Shown here: positions 1-6,839 of the stretch, piece by piece | How the letters are laid out: every line of letters begins with the position of its first letter | How positions within the stretch are numbered: position 1 is the first letter of the stretch | Origin: Comamonas suwonensis | GTDB lineage: Bacteria > Pseudomonadota > Gammaproteobacteria > Burkholderiales > Burkholderiaceae_C | DNA: 64,000 nucleotides | Reading direction: 5' to 3' | Assembly: GCF_012844455.2 (NCBI RefSeq) | Contig: NZ_JABBCQ020000015.1 | Location: 1-64,000 of the forward strand | Program-made: the position numbers and the translations under genes | Notes under the pieces: model-generated | The model's input: only the letters and a program-made list of their open reading frames with translations | Database searches by the model: none | What the model was told of the DNA's origin: nothing

Positions 1-1064
1 TAATCGCGTGCCAGCGTCCGGTAATGCTTGCACGTCACGCCCACACTGCTGTGGTCCAGCAGCTTTGATGCCTCTTCAATGTCTTCAGCCAGGTTGGCCG
101 CGAAGCTGCGCATATCGCGCAGGTACATGGCGCGGATGCGTTTGCCCAGTTCTTCATCGCCGGTGACTTCGGCGCGGTAGGCCGCTGCGTCGCGGGCATC
201 TTCCCAGCGGCGGGAGATCATTCGGTAGGTGACTGGCCGACCATCGTGCAGCACCAGCAGATTCGGGCAGAGCGTATCTACCTGCTCACGGCGCTGGACG
301 ATGCGGGTAAGGACTGGCGATTCGGTGATGTCGAACTCGATAGCTCCTTTGACTTTCTGGGTCTTGTTGGCAATGCGCTTGAGCAGGCCGTTCCTGGGCA
401 GCTCCACCTCAATCACATCCTTCAGGCGCATGCCGGTGGCTGATGCCATGTCCATGCCATCGCGCAGCACCTGATCAGCCTGAGCGTAAACGAGTCGGAA
501 CAGCTCGGGCGTGACCTCGAAAGTCCGTGCGTTCTCCTCATTCTTCCAGCCGCGTATGCCCTCGGCTGGCCATGGGCAGCGGGTCATGCCCCAGAGCTTG
601 GCCTTGCCCCAGATCAGACGCAGCAGCGACATCTCGCGGTTGCCCTGAGTCTTGGCCGTGCGCAGATCCAGATACTGGCGCAACGTGGGCAGATCCACCT
701 CATCCCAGACCATCTGGCCAAACACGGGCCGTATGGTGCGCAGGTTTTTGAGGTAACCCGCATACGTGTCGCCGCTGTACTTGGGCAGCTCGCGCTCTTC
801 CCAGCGGGCAAAGGCTTCCTCGATACGGCCTACGGTCTGTGGCCGCTGGTTGTGCAGCTCATCCCACTTCAGCAAGGCCTTGGCATGGTCGGTGCCCAGG
901 CGAATGTCGGGCTTTCCGTCTTTGCGCATGTCGTACACGTAATAGACATAAGCTTTGCCGCCCTTGCCCTTGCCCTTGCCCTTGCCCTTGCCCTTGCCCT
1001 TGCCCTTGCCCTTGCCCTTGTAGACCTTGGTGCGCAGGCGCGGGTACATGGTGATCTTTGGCAT
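1..1064 (-). CDS. int: Phage tyrosine integrase, C-terminus beyond window edge
   Basis: Site-specific tyrosine recombinase, expected to integrate and excise the prophage. Reading leftward from the ATG at 1064-1062 the frame stays open to position 1, so the gene is partial. The catalytic set is visible: Arg in ATGMRLKDV (near 425), an arginine motif YLRDMRS (near 110) in which Arg stands where the usual His-x-x-Arg has His, His in LLDHSSVG (near 52), and the nucleophile Tyr in KHYRTL (codon at 21-23). The N-terminus carries a perfect run of Lys-Gly dipeptides from a hexanucleotide repeat. A purine-rich stretch precedes the start. It lies 10 bp after the DUF4224 gene, as usual for integrase and excisionase pairs. 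Confidence 0.93.
   Translation of the reverse strand, partial: MPKITMYPRLRTKVYKGKGKGKGKGKGKGKGKGKGGKAYVYYVYDMRKDGKPDIRLGTDHAKALLKWDELHNQRPQTVGRIEEAFARWEERELPKYSGDTYAGYLKNLRTIRPVFGQMVWDEVDLPTLRQYLDLRTAKTQGNREMSLLRLIWGKAKLWGMTRCPWPAEGIRGWKNEENARTFEVTPELFRLVYAQADQVLRDGMDMASATGMRLKDVIEVELPRNGLLKRIANKTQKVKGAIEFDITESPVLTRIVQRREQVDTLCPNLLVLHDGRPVTYRMISRRWEDARDAAAYRAEVTGDEELGKRIRAMYLRDMRSFAANLAEDIEEASKLLDHSSVGVTCKHYRTLARD
961..1020. repeat. Perfect (CCCTTG)x10 hexanucleotide repeat inside int
   Basis: Ten uninterrupted copies of a 6-bp unit, read on the minus strand as ten Lys-Gly dipeptides near the integrase N-terminus, just after the residues LRTKVY. The unit is a multiple of three, so copy-number change would lengthen or shorten the basic linker without breaking the frame. 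Confidence 0.97.
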
Positions 1065-1074
1065 GCTCTTCCCC

Positions 1075-1284
1075 TTATCGAATGGCGCTCAAGTTCATGC
1101 CGCTGCGTGTCAGCGTGACCTTGCCCGCCAGCCAGTCCCGCACATGCTCGCGCGAGACGATGATGCGCTTGCCATCCTGCTGATGCGGAATGCTGCGCTG
1201 CTTGAGCCAGCTGGACTTATGCGAGTTCTCGCAGCCGCCAGTGAGACGGCTCAGCTCCTGGTTGCTCAGGTATTCGTTATTCAT
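1075..1284 (-). CDS. DUF4224 excisionase-like protein
   Basis: A 69-residue protein with the DUF4224 pattern: YLSNQELSRLTGG at the N-terminus, a Trp-Leu pair, an Ile-Pro turn, then DGKRIIVSREHV. Such proteins have a winged-helix-like fold and sit directly upstream of phage integrases, where they probably act as a directionality factor or integrase partner; that role is inferred from context. The stop is 10 bp before the integrase start and both are read leftward, so they are very likely co-transcribed. Confidence 0.85.
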   Translation of the reverse strand: MNNEYLSNQELSRLTGGCENSHKSSWLKQRSIPHQQDGKRIIVSREHVRDWLAGKVTLTRSGMNLSAIR

Positions 1285-1288
1285 TGAA

Positions 1289-1501
1289 TTAAGCCCCGGC
1301 TTCTTCTACACGCTCAACGCGCAGCACGCCCTTGCCGCTGGCAAGATGGGCGCGCGCCTCTGCTTGTGTGGCGTTGCTGGCTTTGAGTCGCATCGTTGGT
1401 AGCAGGCCCGCGTCGGCCAAGTCTTCAAGGCTGCTGGGGTTGGCGTTGGCCGGAATGAGGATGGCGCGGTAGCTGTGCAGCGCGGTGATGGTTTGGTCCA
1501 T
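1289..1501 (-). CDS. Small hypothetical prophage protein
   Basis: A 70-residue protein not assigned to a family. It begins MDQTITALHSYRAIL and ends in an acidic stretch. It lies 4 bp upstream of the DUF4224 gene on the same strand, inside the leftward early operon, which is the main support for it being real. No transmembrane segment or metal-binding motif is visible. Confidence 0.6.
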   Translation of the reverse strand: MDQTITALHSYRAILIPANANPSSLEDLADAGLLPTMRLKASNATQAEARAHLASGKGVLRVERVEEAGA

Positions 1502-1524
1502 GGTGCGGCTCCGTTGGTCTTCGA

Positions 1525-1752
1525 TCAGATGGCTTGCTTGAAAAGAGAGAGAACCTGCGCGGTTTGCTCCAGCTCCAGCGACTGCTGGGCTTTGGTGGCT
1601 TCGAGTGCGGCTGCATTGCGCTCGATCTGGGCTTGTCGGCGGCGGATTGCAGCAAAACTTTTGGCCAGATCGGTGCCGACTGCGGGCGTGTACTTGAAAC
1701 CCGCCGCCTGGTTGACGGCGCTGCGGCTGGGTTCGGTGCGTTTTGCGGGCAT
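1525..1752 (-). CDS. Small hypothetical prophage protein, coiled-coil-like
   Basis: A 75-residue protein, basic at its start (MPAKRTEPSRSAVNQ) with a long Ala/Gln/Arg/Glu helix (about residues 30-70) that could form a coiled coil. It sits between the replication gene and the small protein at 1289-1501 on the same strand, with short gaps. A GGAGGA-like ribosome binding site lies just upstream of the start. No family was recognised. Confidence 0.65.
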   Translation of the reverse strand: MPAKRTEPSRSAVNQAAGFKYTPAVGTDLAKSFAAIRRRQAQIERNAAALEATKAQQSLELEQTAQVLSLFKQAI

Positions 1753-1773
1753 GGCGAGTCCTCCTTTGATGGA

Positions 1774-3792
1774 TTAGTGGGCGTTTTTGAAGAAGTGAGC
1801 GGCTTGCTGAAAGCGGTTGGCCAGTGCTTGGCGCTGGTAGGCCGCTGAATCTGGGTCGAGGCGGCTGGTTTGGGCCTCTGATTCACGGTTGCCGCTGATG
1901 GAAATCTGTTCAGCGGCTGCGCCCGGAAGGCGGCCCCTGAAGTTATTGAAACCAGTCCAAGCGGCAGGCAGAGCCTGCCGTGTCTGCGCCGCTTGGCCTG
2001 CGGTATTGATGACGCCATCGGCATCTGCAGCCACGCCTTCGGCATGGGCTGCCATGGGCTTTTCTGTGCAGTGCGACCACGCAATGCGGCGGCTCACCAG
2101 CCAGTGGCCGCGTGCACGGCCGCGCTGAATCTCCACGCCGCGCACCGGCCCAGCCGTCAGCGCATCGCCATACATATTGGTAGCGCCATCCTTGGCGGCG
2201 CGGCGGGCAGGGCGCAGCAGCCAATCCTGGCGCTTGCAGCTGTGGCCGCCCATGCTTTCCATGAACATGCGCCAGTCGGCGCGAATCTCGCCATGGCGGT
2301 GGCAGGCCTGATAAGCGCGTTGAATATTGCGCTGGGTGTCAGGGCAGAACAGGTCCAGCTGCTGTGGCTGGTCCTTGCTCACGCGGCGCAGCTCGCGCCA
2401 GACCGTCACACTGGGCGTGCCAAAGGCTTGAAACTGGCGAATGCCCCATGTGGCAGCCCATACATCCACGCGGCGCTGGGCGGCCATCTCGCTGTTGTCC
2501 TGGGGTTTGGGCTGGTCAGGGTGATCCAGACCCAGACGCATCTGAATCTCTTGGCCCTGCACCACATCCAAGTGCTCGGCCAGTGCGATATGGCCCACGT
2601 TCTTGGCCACATAGCCCGCAGCACCCCCGGCCTCCATGCGCTTCACATCAACACGGTTTTCTTTGGCGCCGCGCTCATTGCCGTCTTCGCTCAGCCAGTA
2701 TTCGCGGATGATTTCCACCAGGGCGAGGGCAGCCTCTTCGGTCTCCGTCCACACCAGCATGTGCCAATGGGGCGTGCCATCGTGGTGTGGCTCCACCACA
2801 CGCAGGCCATAGCGCTTGATCTTCTTGCGATCCAGCTTGGACAGCACACGCTTCCACAGGGCCAGCATCATCTGCTGGCATTCGCGGGGGTCTGCTCCGT
2901 TGAACTTGGGATTGCGCTCGGCCCAGCGCCGGGCGCCACGGTTCACCAGGCGCATGGCGTGGTATTTGCTGGGGGCGGTCAGCGTCAGGAACTGGCCGAA
3001 ATGGCCATGGGCATCGGCGTACTCTTCGGTACCGCGAATGCGCGTCATCAACTCACCGCCACGAATGGCCGGGTTGGAGGGGCTGAGTGCCGATAGCTCG
3101 GCCAGGTTGTAAATCTGGTTGGCCTCATTTTTGTAGAAGGTGCGGCCCAGCGCCTCGGCATTGCGTGCCAGCTGGCCCTTGCGGCGGTGCAGGCCGCTAT
3201 GGCTCACATAGCCACCACTGTTCAGGTGCACCAGCCCCATGTTGATAGCACCGGCCTCCACCACGCGGGCAATGTGGCGGCGCAGGCGGCGACGCCACCA
3301 GCGGGCGCACTTGGCGCGGGCAATATCGGACTCGCCCTTGATGGGCTTGCTGACCTCCACACCCAGCATGTCCACGATGCGGCGCACCGCATCAATGCGG
3401 GTCTGCAGAATGACCTCGGGTGATGCGCTCTGCAGTTTGGGAAAGCTGAGTGTCGTGCGCGCATGCACCACGATGCGGTTGTCAAACTCCTCGACGTCAT
3501 CGGCCAGTTTTTGGGCCCAGGCGCAGATCTCTTCATCCCCGATATTCAGGCGCAGCGCATCACCGTAGCGGTCTTCGTAGTCGGCCAGCTCTTGCAGCTC
3601 TGCCCACGCCTGTTCGTTCTCGCTGGGCAGTCCCAGCTCCCAGCGCGCATAGGCCTGCGAATCCATGGCCACGCCCGCAGGCGGCAGCGGCGCAGACTTG
3701 ATGAAGCGCGCACGGATGGCGTTCTGCCACTCGCGGGGTGCTGAATCGATGATTCGCGCCAAGTGCTGCTGGACATGCGCAGGCTTGGGCAT
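1774..3792 (-). CDS. Phage replication initiator, gpA family (HUH endonuclease)
   Basis: A 672-residue protein of the bacteriophage replication gene A (GPA) family, which nicks the phage origin to begin rolling-circle replication. The HUH metal motif is His342-Trp-His344 in GTPHWHMLVW. A catalytic Tyr candidate follows in GYVAKN (Tyr394, Lys397). The central part GHFGQFLTLTAPSKYHA is typical of the family. The ATG at 3792 is the first usable ATG in this frame: an in-frame stop lies 19 codons further upstream. The intervening codons read EWARIATSSFREWLRH, so a non-ATG start upstream cannot be excluded. The C-terminal 150 residues look less constrained. Length fits the family. Confidence 0.9.
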   Translation of the reverse strand: MPKPAHVQQHLARIIDSAPREWQNAIRARFIKSAPLPPAGVAMDSQAYARWELGLPSENEQAWAELQELADYEDRYGDALRLNIGDEEICAWAQKLADDVEEFDNRIVVHARTTLSFPKLQSASPEVILQTRIDAVRRIVDMLGVEVSKPIKGESDIARAKCARWWRRRLRRHIARVVEAGAINMGLVHLNSGGYVSHSGLHRRKGQLARNAEALGRTFYKNEANQIYNLAELSALSPSNPAIRGGELMTRIRGTEEYADAHGHFGQFLTLTAPSKYHAMRLVNRGARRWAERNPKFNGADPRECQQMMLALWKRVLSKLDRKKIKRYGLRVVEPHHDGTPHWHMLVWTETEEAALALVEIIREYWLSEDGNERGAKENRVDVKRMEAGGAAGYVAKNVGHIALAEHLDVVQGQEIQMRLGLDHPDQPKPQDNSEMAAQRRVDVWAATWGIRQFQAFGTPSVTVWRELRRVSKDQPQQLDLFCPDTQRNIQRAYQACHRHGEIRADWRMFMESMGGHSCKRQDWLLRPARRAAKDGATNMYGDALTAGPVRGVEIQRGRARGHWLVSRRIAWSHCTEKPMAAHAEGVAADADGVINTAGQAAQTRQALPAAWTGFNNFRGRLPGAAAEQISISGNRESEAQTSRLDPDSAAYQRQALANRFQQAAHFFKNAH

Positions 3793-4072
3793 GTGGCGCA
3801 GCCACTCCCGAAAACTGGAAGTGGCAATACGCGCCCACTCGGCTCAGCACACCAATGGCGTCCAGATACTCACGGCTCACCATCACATAGCCCGCGGCGC
3901 TGACCACAGCGTCCAGCTTGTTGATGGGCACACCCTGCTGGCCGCTCAGCACGCGGCTCACGTTGGAGGTATCCCAGCCTGCAGCCTCGGCCACGGCGCT
4001 GCCGGGCTGGCTCAGAGATTGGCGCAACGCCCTCTCAATCGTTCCCGCACCGTGGGTGATTCGCGTATTCAT
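3560..4072 (-). CDS. CII-like phage regulatory protein (N-terminal part convincing)
   Basis: The first 85 residues or so resemble phage regulatory CII proteins: THGAGTIERALRQSL, then a helix-turn-helix-like stretch GWDTSNVSRVLSGQQGVPI and a C-terminal SREYLDAIGVLSRVG. Such proteins control the early operon. The open frame runs on to 3560, overlapping the gpA coding region by 233 bp in another frame; residues after about 95 look like an out-of-frame translation of gpA (many Ala, Cys, His, Arg). The true stop may have been lost by a frameshift near 3830-3850, or the overlap is a neutral extension. The regulator is first in the leftward transcript with gpA. Confidence 0.65.
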   Translation of the reverse strand: MNTRITHGAGTIERALRQSLSQPGSAVAEAAGWDTSNVSRVLSGQQGVPINKLDAVVSAAGYVMVSREYLDAIGVLSRVGAYCHFQFSGVAAPHAQACACPAALGANHRFSTPRVAERHPCALHQVCAAAACGRGHGFAGLCALGAGTAQRERTGVGRAARAGRLRRPLR

Positions 4073-4102
4073 TTTTGTGCTCTCAGGGTTGGGGGCTCAG
4101 CG

Positions 4103-4164
4103 CGCAAACCTGCGCAAGCACGCGCAAAACAAATTGCGTGTGCTTGCGTGTGTGCTTGCGCAAG
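4103..4164. repeat. Iteron-like array of GCGCAA / TTGCG motifs
   Basis: Three GCGCAA units start at 4103, 4113 and 4123, exactly 10 bp apart, and are followed by inverted TTGCG units starting at 4135, 4144 and 4156, ending in the palindrome CTTGCGCAAG. The array lies just upstream of the CII-like gene and downstream of the 4183-4449 gene, where an operator or a replication-related binding array would be expected. Confidence 0.6.
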
Positions 4165-4182
4165 ATGCAGGGCATGAACTTC

Positions 4183-4449
4183 TCAGCCTGCATTGACTGC
4201 TGCCGAAGCACCGCCGCCCTTGTGGGCCGCGATGATGGCTTGCTCTGTTTCGAGATCGGCAAGGCCTCTGCCGATCAGCTCGCGGATGACTCCGGCGATG
4301 CTGCTGCTGCCACCACGGGCGGCAACGATTTCGCGCACCTTGCGGTGGTTCTCGGCACCCTGTTTCCCAAAACGGAAATAGACAAGGTCTTCAGGCTTGG
4401 GCGTGGCCTGCTGGGTTGCGGCTGGGGCTGGGGCTTGATGGGAGCGCAT
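4183..4449 (-). CDS. Small hypothetical prophage protein
   Basis: An 88-residue protein with a Pro/Ala/Gln-rich start and a folded part containing VYFRFGKQGAENHRKVREIVAARG followed by a helix GVIRELIGRGLADLETEQAIIAAHK. The basic strand-plus-helix layout would suit a small DNA-binding protein of ribbon-helix-helix type, but this is inference. It is the first leftward gene facing the CI-like repressor, a position where phages often place a Cro- or Cox-like early regulator. Confidence 0.6.
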   Translation of the reverse strand: MRSHQAPAPAATQQATPKPEDLVYFRFGKQGAENHRKVREIVAARGGSSSIAGVIRELIGRGLADLETEQAIIAAHKGGGASAAVNAG

Positions 4450-4607
4450 GTATCATCAATCCTTGTTAAGAAATGTCTGCACCTGTGCAGCTCTCTCACC
4501 CTGATGGCAGCTTGTGCAATGGACCGCGTTGGCTGCTATCTCGGTGGATGTTTGTTAAGAGTTGAAGGCATTGTGTTATGAAAAAACATAACGGTCAAGC
4601 ATAAGTA
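4450..4607. promoter_or_regulatory. Divergent early/repressor control region of the prophage
   Basis: The 158 bp between the leftward early genes and the rightward CI-like gene contain a perfect palindrome GTTATG-AAAAAA-CATAAC at 4575-4592, 15 bp before the repressor start. There is also a CTGCAC-CT-GTGCAG palindrome at 4477-4490 and two TTGTTAAGA direct repeats at 4463 and 4552. These are candidate operators for the repressor and an early regulator. Promoter hexamers were not assigned with confidence. Confidence 0.6.
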
Positions 4608-5312
4608 ATGGAAAAAGATAACTTTCCATCGAGGCTACGTGAGGAACGAGAGCGTCTTGGCTTAAACCAAGAGGCGCTTGCAGAGGCCGGAGGAGTTAAA
4701 AAGCTCGCTCAACACAAGTACGAAAAGGGAGAGAACAGCCCTACGGTTGCGTACTTGCAGGCTGTTGCAGCTGCAGGCGTTGATGTGGTGTATGCGCTGA
4801 CGGGGGTACGTGAATCGGTTGGCGCTTCCCCTCTCGCTGGCAAGCACGCTTTATCTGGTTCAGCACCAGCTCCCGCCAGCAACGAAGACACGATCTATGT
4901 ACCGTTGCTCAGTGCCACCGGCAGCATGGGTCCGGGCAATGAACTGATGACCGAAGACGTCATCCTGAATGACGTGCCGTTTTCGCGCCGCTGGCTGGCC
5001 ACGCATCTGCCGCGCTGCAGGCCTGCCGCCATCAAGCTGATTCACGCATACGGCGACAGCATGCACGGCACGCTGGAAAGCGGTGATTTCGCGCTGGTGG
5101 ATACCGATGTGATCGAGGTGCTGATTGACGGCGTGTATGTGCTCGAAGCGCACAGCCGCCTGTTCATCAAGCGCGTGCGTCAGCGCCTCGATGGCCGCTT
5201 TGAAGTGAGCAGCGATAACGAAGCCATCAAGACCTCCGACATCCTCGACGGCTCAGAGCAAATCTGCATCAAGGGCCGCGTGGTGTATGGGTGGAATGGT
5301 CGGCGGTTTTGA
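4608..5312 (+). CDS. CI-like phage repressor, HTH plus S24 peptidase domain
   Basis: Lysogenic repressor that should bind the adjacent operators and block early genes. Residues 8-62 form an XRE-type helix-turn-helix (LREERERLGLNQEALAEAGG, then YEKGENSPTVAYL). The C-terminal half is a LexA/CI-like S24 peptidase domain with Ser151 in GDSMHGTLESGD and Lys188 in LFIKRVRQR. The only nearby Ala-Gly pair (77-78) is farther from Ser151 than in typical self-cleaving repressors, so RecA-dependent cleavage is uncertain. It diverges from the early operon and is followed 11 bp later by a small gene, which suggests co-transcription during lysogeny. Confidence 0.92.
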   Translation: MEKDNFPSRLREERERLGLNQEALAEAGGVKKLAQHKYEKGENSPTVAYLQAVAAAGVDVVYALTGVRESVGASPLAGKHALSGSAPAPASNEDTIYVPLLSATGSMGPGNELMTEDVILNDVPFSRRWLATHLPRCRPAAIKLIHAYGDSMHGTLESGDFALVDTDVIEVLIDGVYVLEAHSRLFIKRVRQRLDGRFEVSSDNEAIKTSDILDGSEQICIKGRVVYGWNGRRF

Positions 5313-5323
5313 AAGGTAGCGAT

Positions 5324-5671
5324 ATGGATGAGAACCCAAAGCTGTTATTGACATCTGATGAGGTTGATGCCTTTCTGCTCAAAATGCGTAAGTCACCTTG
5401 CGCTTGGTGCGGTAGCAAAAATTGGGGCATGCACAGTGATGACGACACCAAGGAAACCGGTCTGCGCAGTTTTCCTAGGATTCATTTGACCCAAGATGCT
5501 GCAGGTCTTCGCGGGACTGTTTCATTGGGCACCAATGAAGCGCTGGTAGTCGCAATGGCAGAGTGCATGGATTGTCATCACCTTGAAGCCTTTAACTACT
5601 TTGCGATCTTGAATAAAGTGCGTGCAGAACAAGCCGCAGAGAAAGACAATGAGCAAACTTCGTCTAATTGA
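5324..5671 (+). CDS. Small zinc-ribbon-like protein downstream of cI
   Basis: A 115-residue protein with two Cys-x-x-Cys pairs (CAWCGSKNW near residue 25, and CMDCHHLEAFN near residue 85), consistent with a zinc ribbon. The ATG at 5324 is preceded by AAAGGT; an in-frame ATG further upstream lies inside cI and is less likely. It starts 11 bp after cI and its end overlaps the start of the next gene by 23 bp. Expression with the repressor during lysogeny is probable. Function unknown; a role in lysogenic conversion or phage exclusion is only a positional inference. Confidence 0.75.
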   Translation: MDENPKLLLTSDEVDAFLLKMRKSPCAWCGSKNWGMHSDDDTKETGLRSFPRIHLTQDAAGLRGTVSLGTNEALVVAMAECMDCHHLEAFNYFAILNKVRAEQAAEKDNEQTSSN

Positions 5672-5987
5672 CCCATCTGCCGGTGTGCCTCTCATCAAGG
5701 ATTCTGGCGGCGGTGGAGAGCCCCCCATGGAACTGCTCGAACGCATCATCAAAATCGAATCCACACTGCCAACGCTTGCCACCCGCGAGCAAGTTTTGGC
5801 AACGCGCGAGCATGTGACGCAGGAGGTTGGAGCATTGCGCACAGAACTGCACAAAGAAATTGGCGGGCTGCGTGCGGAGCTTCACAAGTCGATTCATGAC
5901 CAGACTTGGAAGATCATCGGGACGTTTATCACCTTTGGCACTTTGCTATCTGGCATCGTTTTCTACATCGCCCGCAATGTGCATTGA
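5649..5987 (+). CDS. Coiled-coil protein with C-terminal membrane anchor
   Basis: A 112-residue protein starting at the ATG at 5649, which overlaps the preceding gene. Residues 36-80 form heptad-like helices containing the near-repeats ATREQVLATREHVTQ and LRTELHKEIGGLRAELHKSI. A single transmembrane segment follows (WKIIGTFITFGTLLSGIVFYI). Small tail-anchored coiled-coil proteins of this type are common near phage repressors. A holin-like or superinfection-exclusion role is possible but unproven. Overlap with the zinc-ribbon gene implies translational coupling. Confidence 0.75.
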   Translation: MSKLRLIDPSAGVPLIKDSGGGGEPPMELLERIIKIESTLPTLATREQVLATREHVTQEVGALRTELHKEIGGLRAELHKSIHDQTWKIIGTFITFGTLLSGIVFYIARNVH

Positions 5988-6316
5988 TGTATCGCGTATC
6001 GACCACCTGATCAATTGGGGGTGATCAAGCTGACTCCCGAGAGCACACGCAAGTACGATCGCATTGGGCGGGAGCGGGCAGACATCGAAAGCTATTTTTT
6101 GGAAAAAACTTTGTCTCGCAAATAGACCGGTGATCCCTATCGAGCGGGTTTTGTAGATGACTTTGCAGTGCGTTGGTTGGTGCATGTTGACCATGCTGCA
6201 AAACATCGATTGCAAGTGCTAGCAGGTGCGCTTGTGGGGTGGGCTTGTACATCACGAACCAATGTACGGACGAGATGGCAGCGGCTTTAGAAGAAAAAGA
6301 ATATTCAGGTGAAGGC
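5988..6316. other. Gap with at most a gene fragment
   Basis: This 329-bp stretch has only a 34-codon frame at 6021-6125 (GTG start after GGGG, product beginning VIKLTPESTRKYDRIG), which could be the tail of a lost gene. The sequence becomes AT-rich toward 6300, where the ribosome binding site of the next gene lies. No RNA gene or clear terminator was seen. Confidence 0.4.
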
Positions 6317-6661
6317 GTGATTTCAAAAACAATAGCTGCTTGCGCTTTACTGATATTGGTTGCGAGCAGTTTTAATGCTTATTCTGCCAACTACCCATGC
6401 TCTGGCAAAAAGGGTGGGGTGGCTCATTGCGCAGGTGAGCAATTTGTCTGCAATGACGGATCGATCAGCGGCTCCAAACGCAGCTGCAGCGCAGAGATGG
6501 GCGGCGGTGCCAGCCGCGCGCTGAGCCTGATGTCACAACCAAAACCTTCCCCATCCGCCAGCGGTGATTGCAGCTGCCGCAGCGGCAATATTTGCACCGG
6601 CCCCCGTGGTGGGCAGTACTGCTATTCGGATTCCGGACGGAAGAGTTATGTGCGGCGGTGA
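6317..6661 (+). CDS. Secreted cysteine-rich small protein
   Basis: A protein of about 114 residues with a signal peptide (KTIAACALLILVASSFNAYSA) and a mature domain with eight Cys (CSGKKGGVAHC, FVCNDGSISGSKRSC, DCSCRSGNICTG, YCYSD). I chose the GTG at 6317 because AGGTGAAG lies just upstream and the signal peptide begins directly after it; the frame is open from 6239. The paired cysteines predict disulfides in the periplasm or outside the cell. Function unknown. It may be prophage cargo, as its start is more AT-rich than the surrounding chromosome. Confidence 0.7.
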   Translation: MISKTIAACALLILVASSFNAYSANYPCSGKKGGVAHCAGEQFVCNDGSISGSKRSCSAEMGGGASRALSLMSQPKPSPSASGDCSCRSGNICTGPRGGQYCYSDSGRKSYVRR

Positions 6662-6839
6662 GATTGTTTAGTCGAAATCTGGGCTAGTTTTAATGGCTGC
6701 GTACGGCCATGAGCAGCCACTTGAGACTGGCGCAGAAATCGCTCAAGCGCAGGCCTACGCGTGTCGCCCTAGATTTGCCATCGAATCAGACGCTCGCCCT
6801 ACGCACAGCTGGCGAATCGGATGTGGGCACTAGAAGTGA
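6662..6839. other. Short gap, nothing recognised
   Basis: Between the secreted Cys-rich gene and the convergent beta-propeller lipoprotein gene. No frame, strong hairpin or repeat was recognised. Confidence 0.4.

Noticed and set aside
1993-3096. A 367-codon plus-strand frame opposite the replication gene
   Set aside because: It lies antisense to gpA, has no family resemblance, and its composition (His, Ala, Gly, Leu) is typical of the complement of a high-GC gene.
4477-4490. CTGCAC-CT-GTGCAG as a LexA box
   Set aside because: The LexA box has CTGT-N8-ACAG; this palindrome has different spacing and end bases, so it is listed only as a candidate phage operator.
6021-6125. A 34-codon frame after the coiled-coil gene
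   Set aside because: Too short and unrecognised to call a gene; mentioned as a possible fragment in the gap entry.
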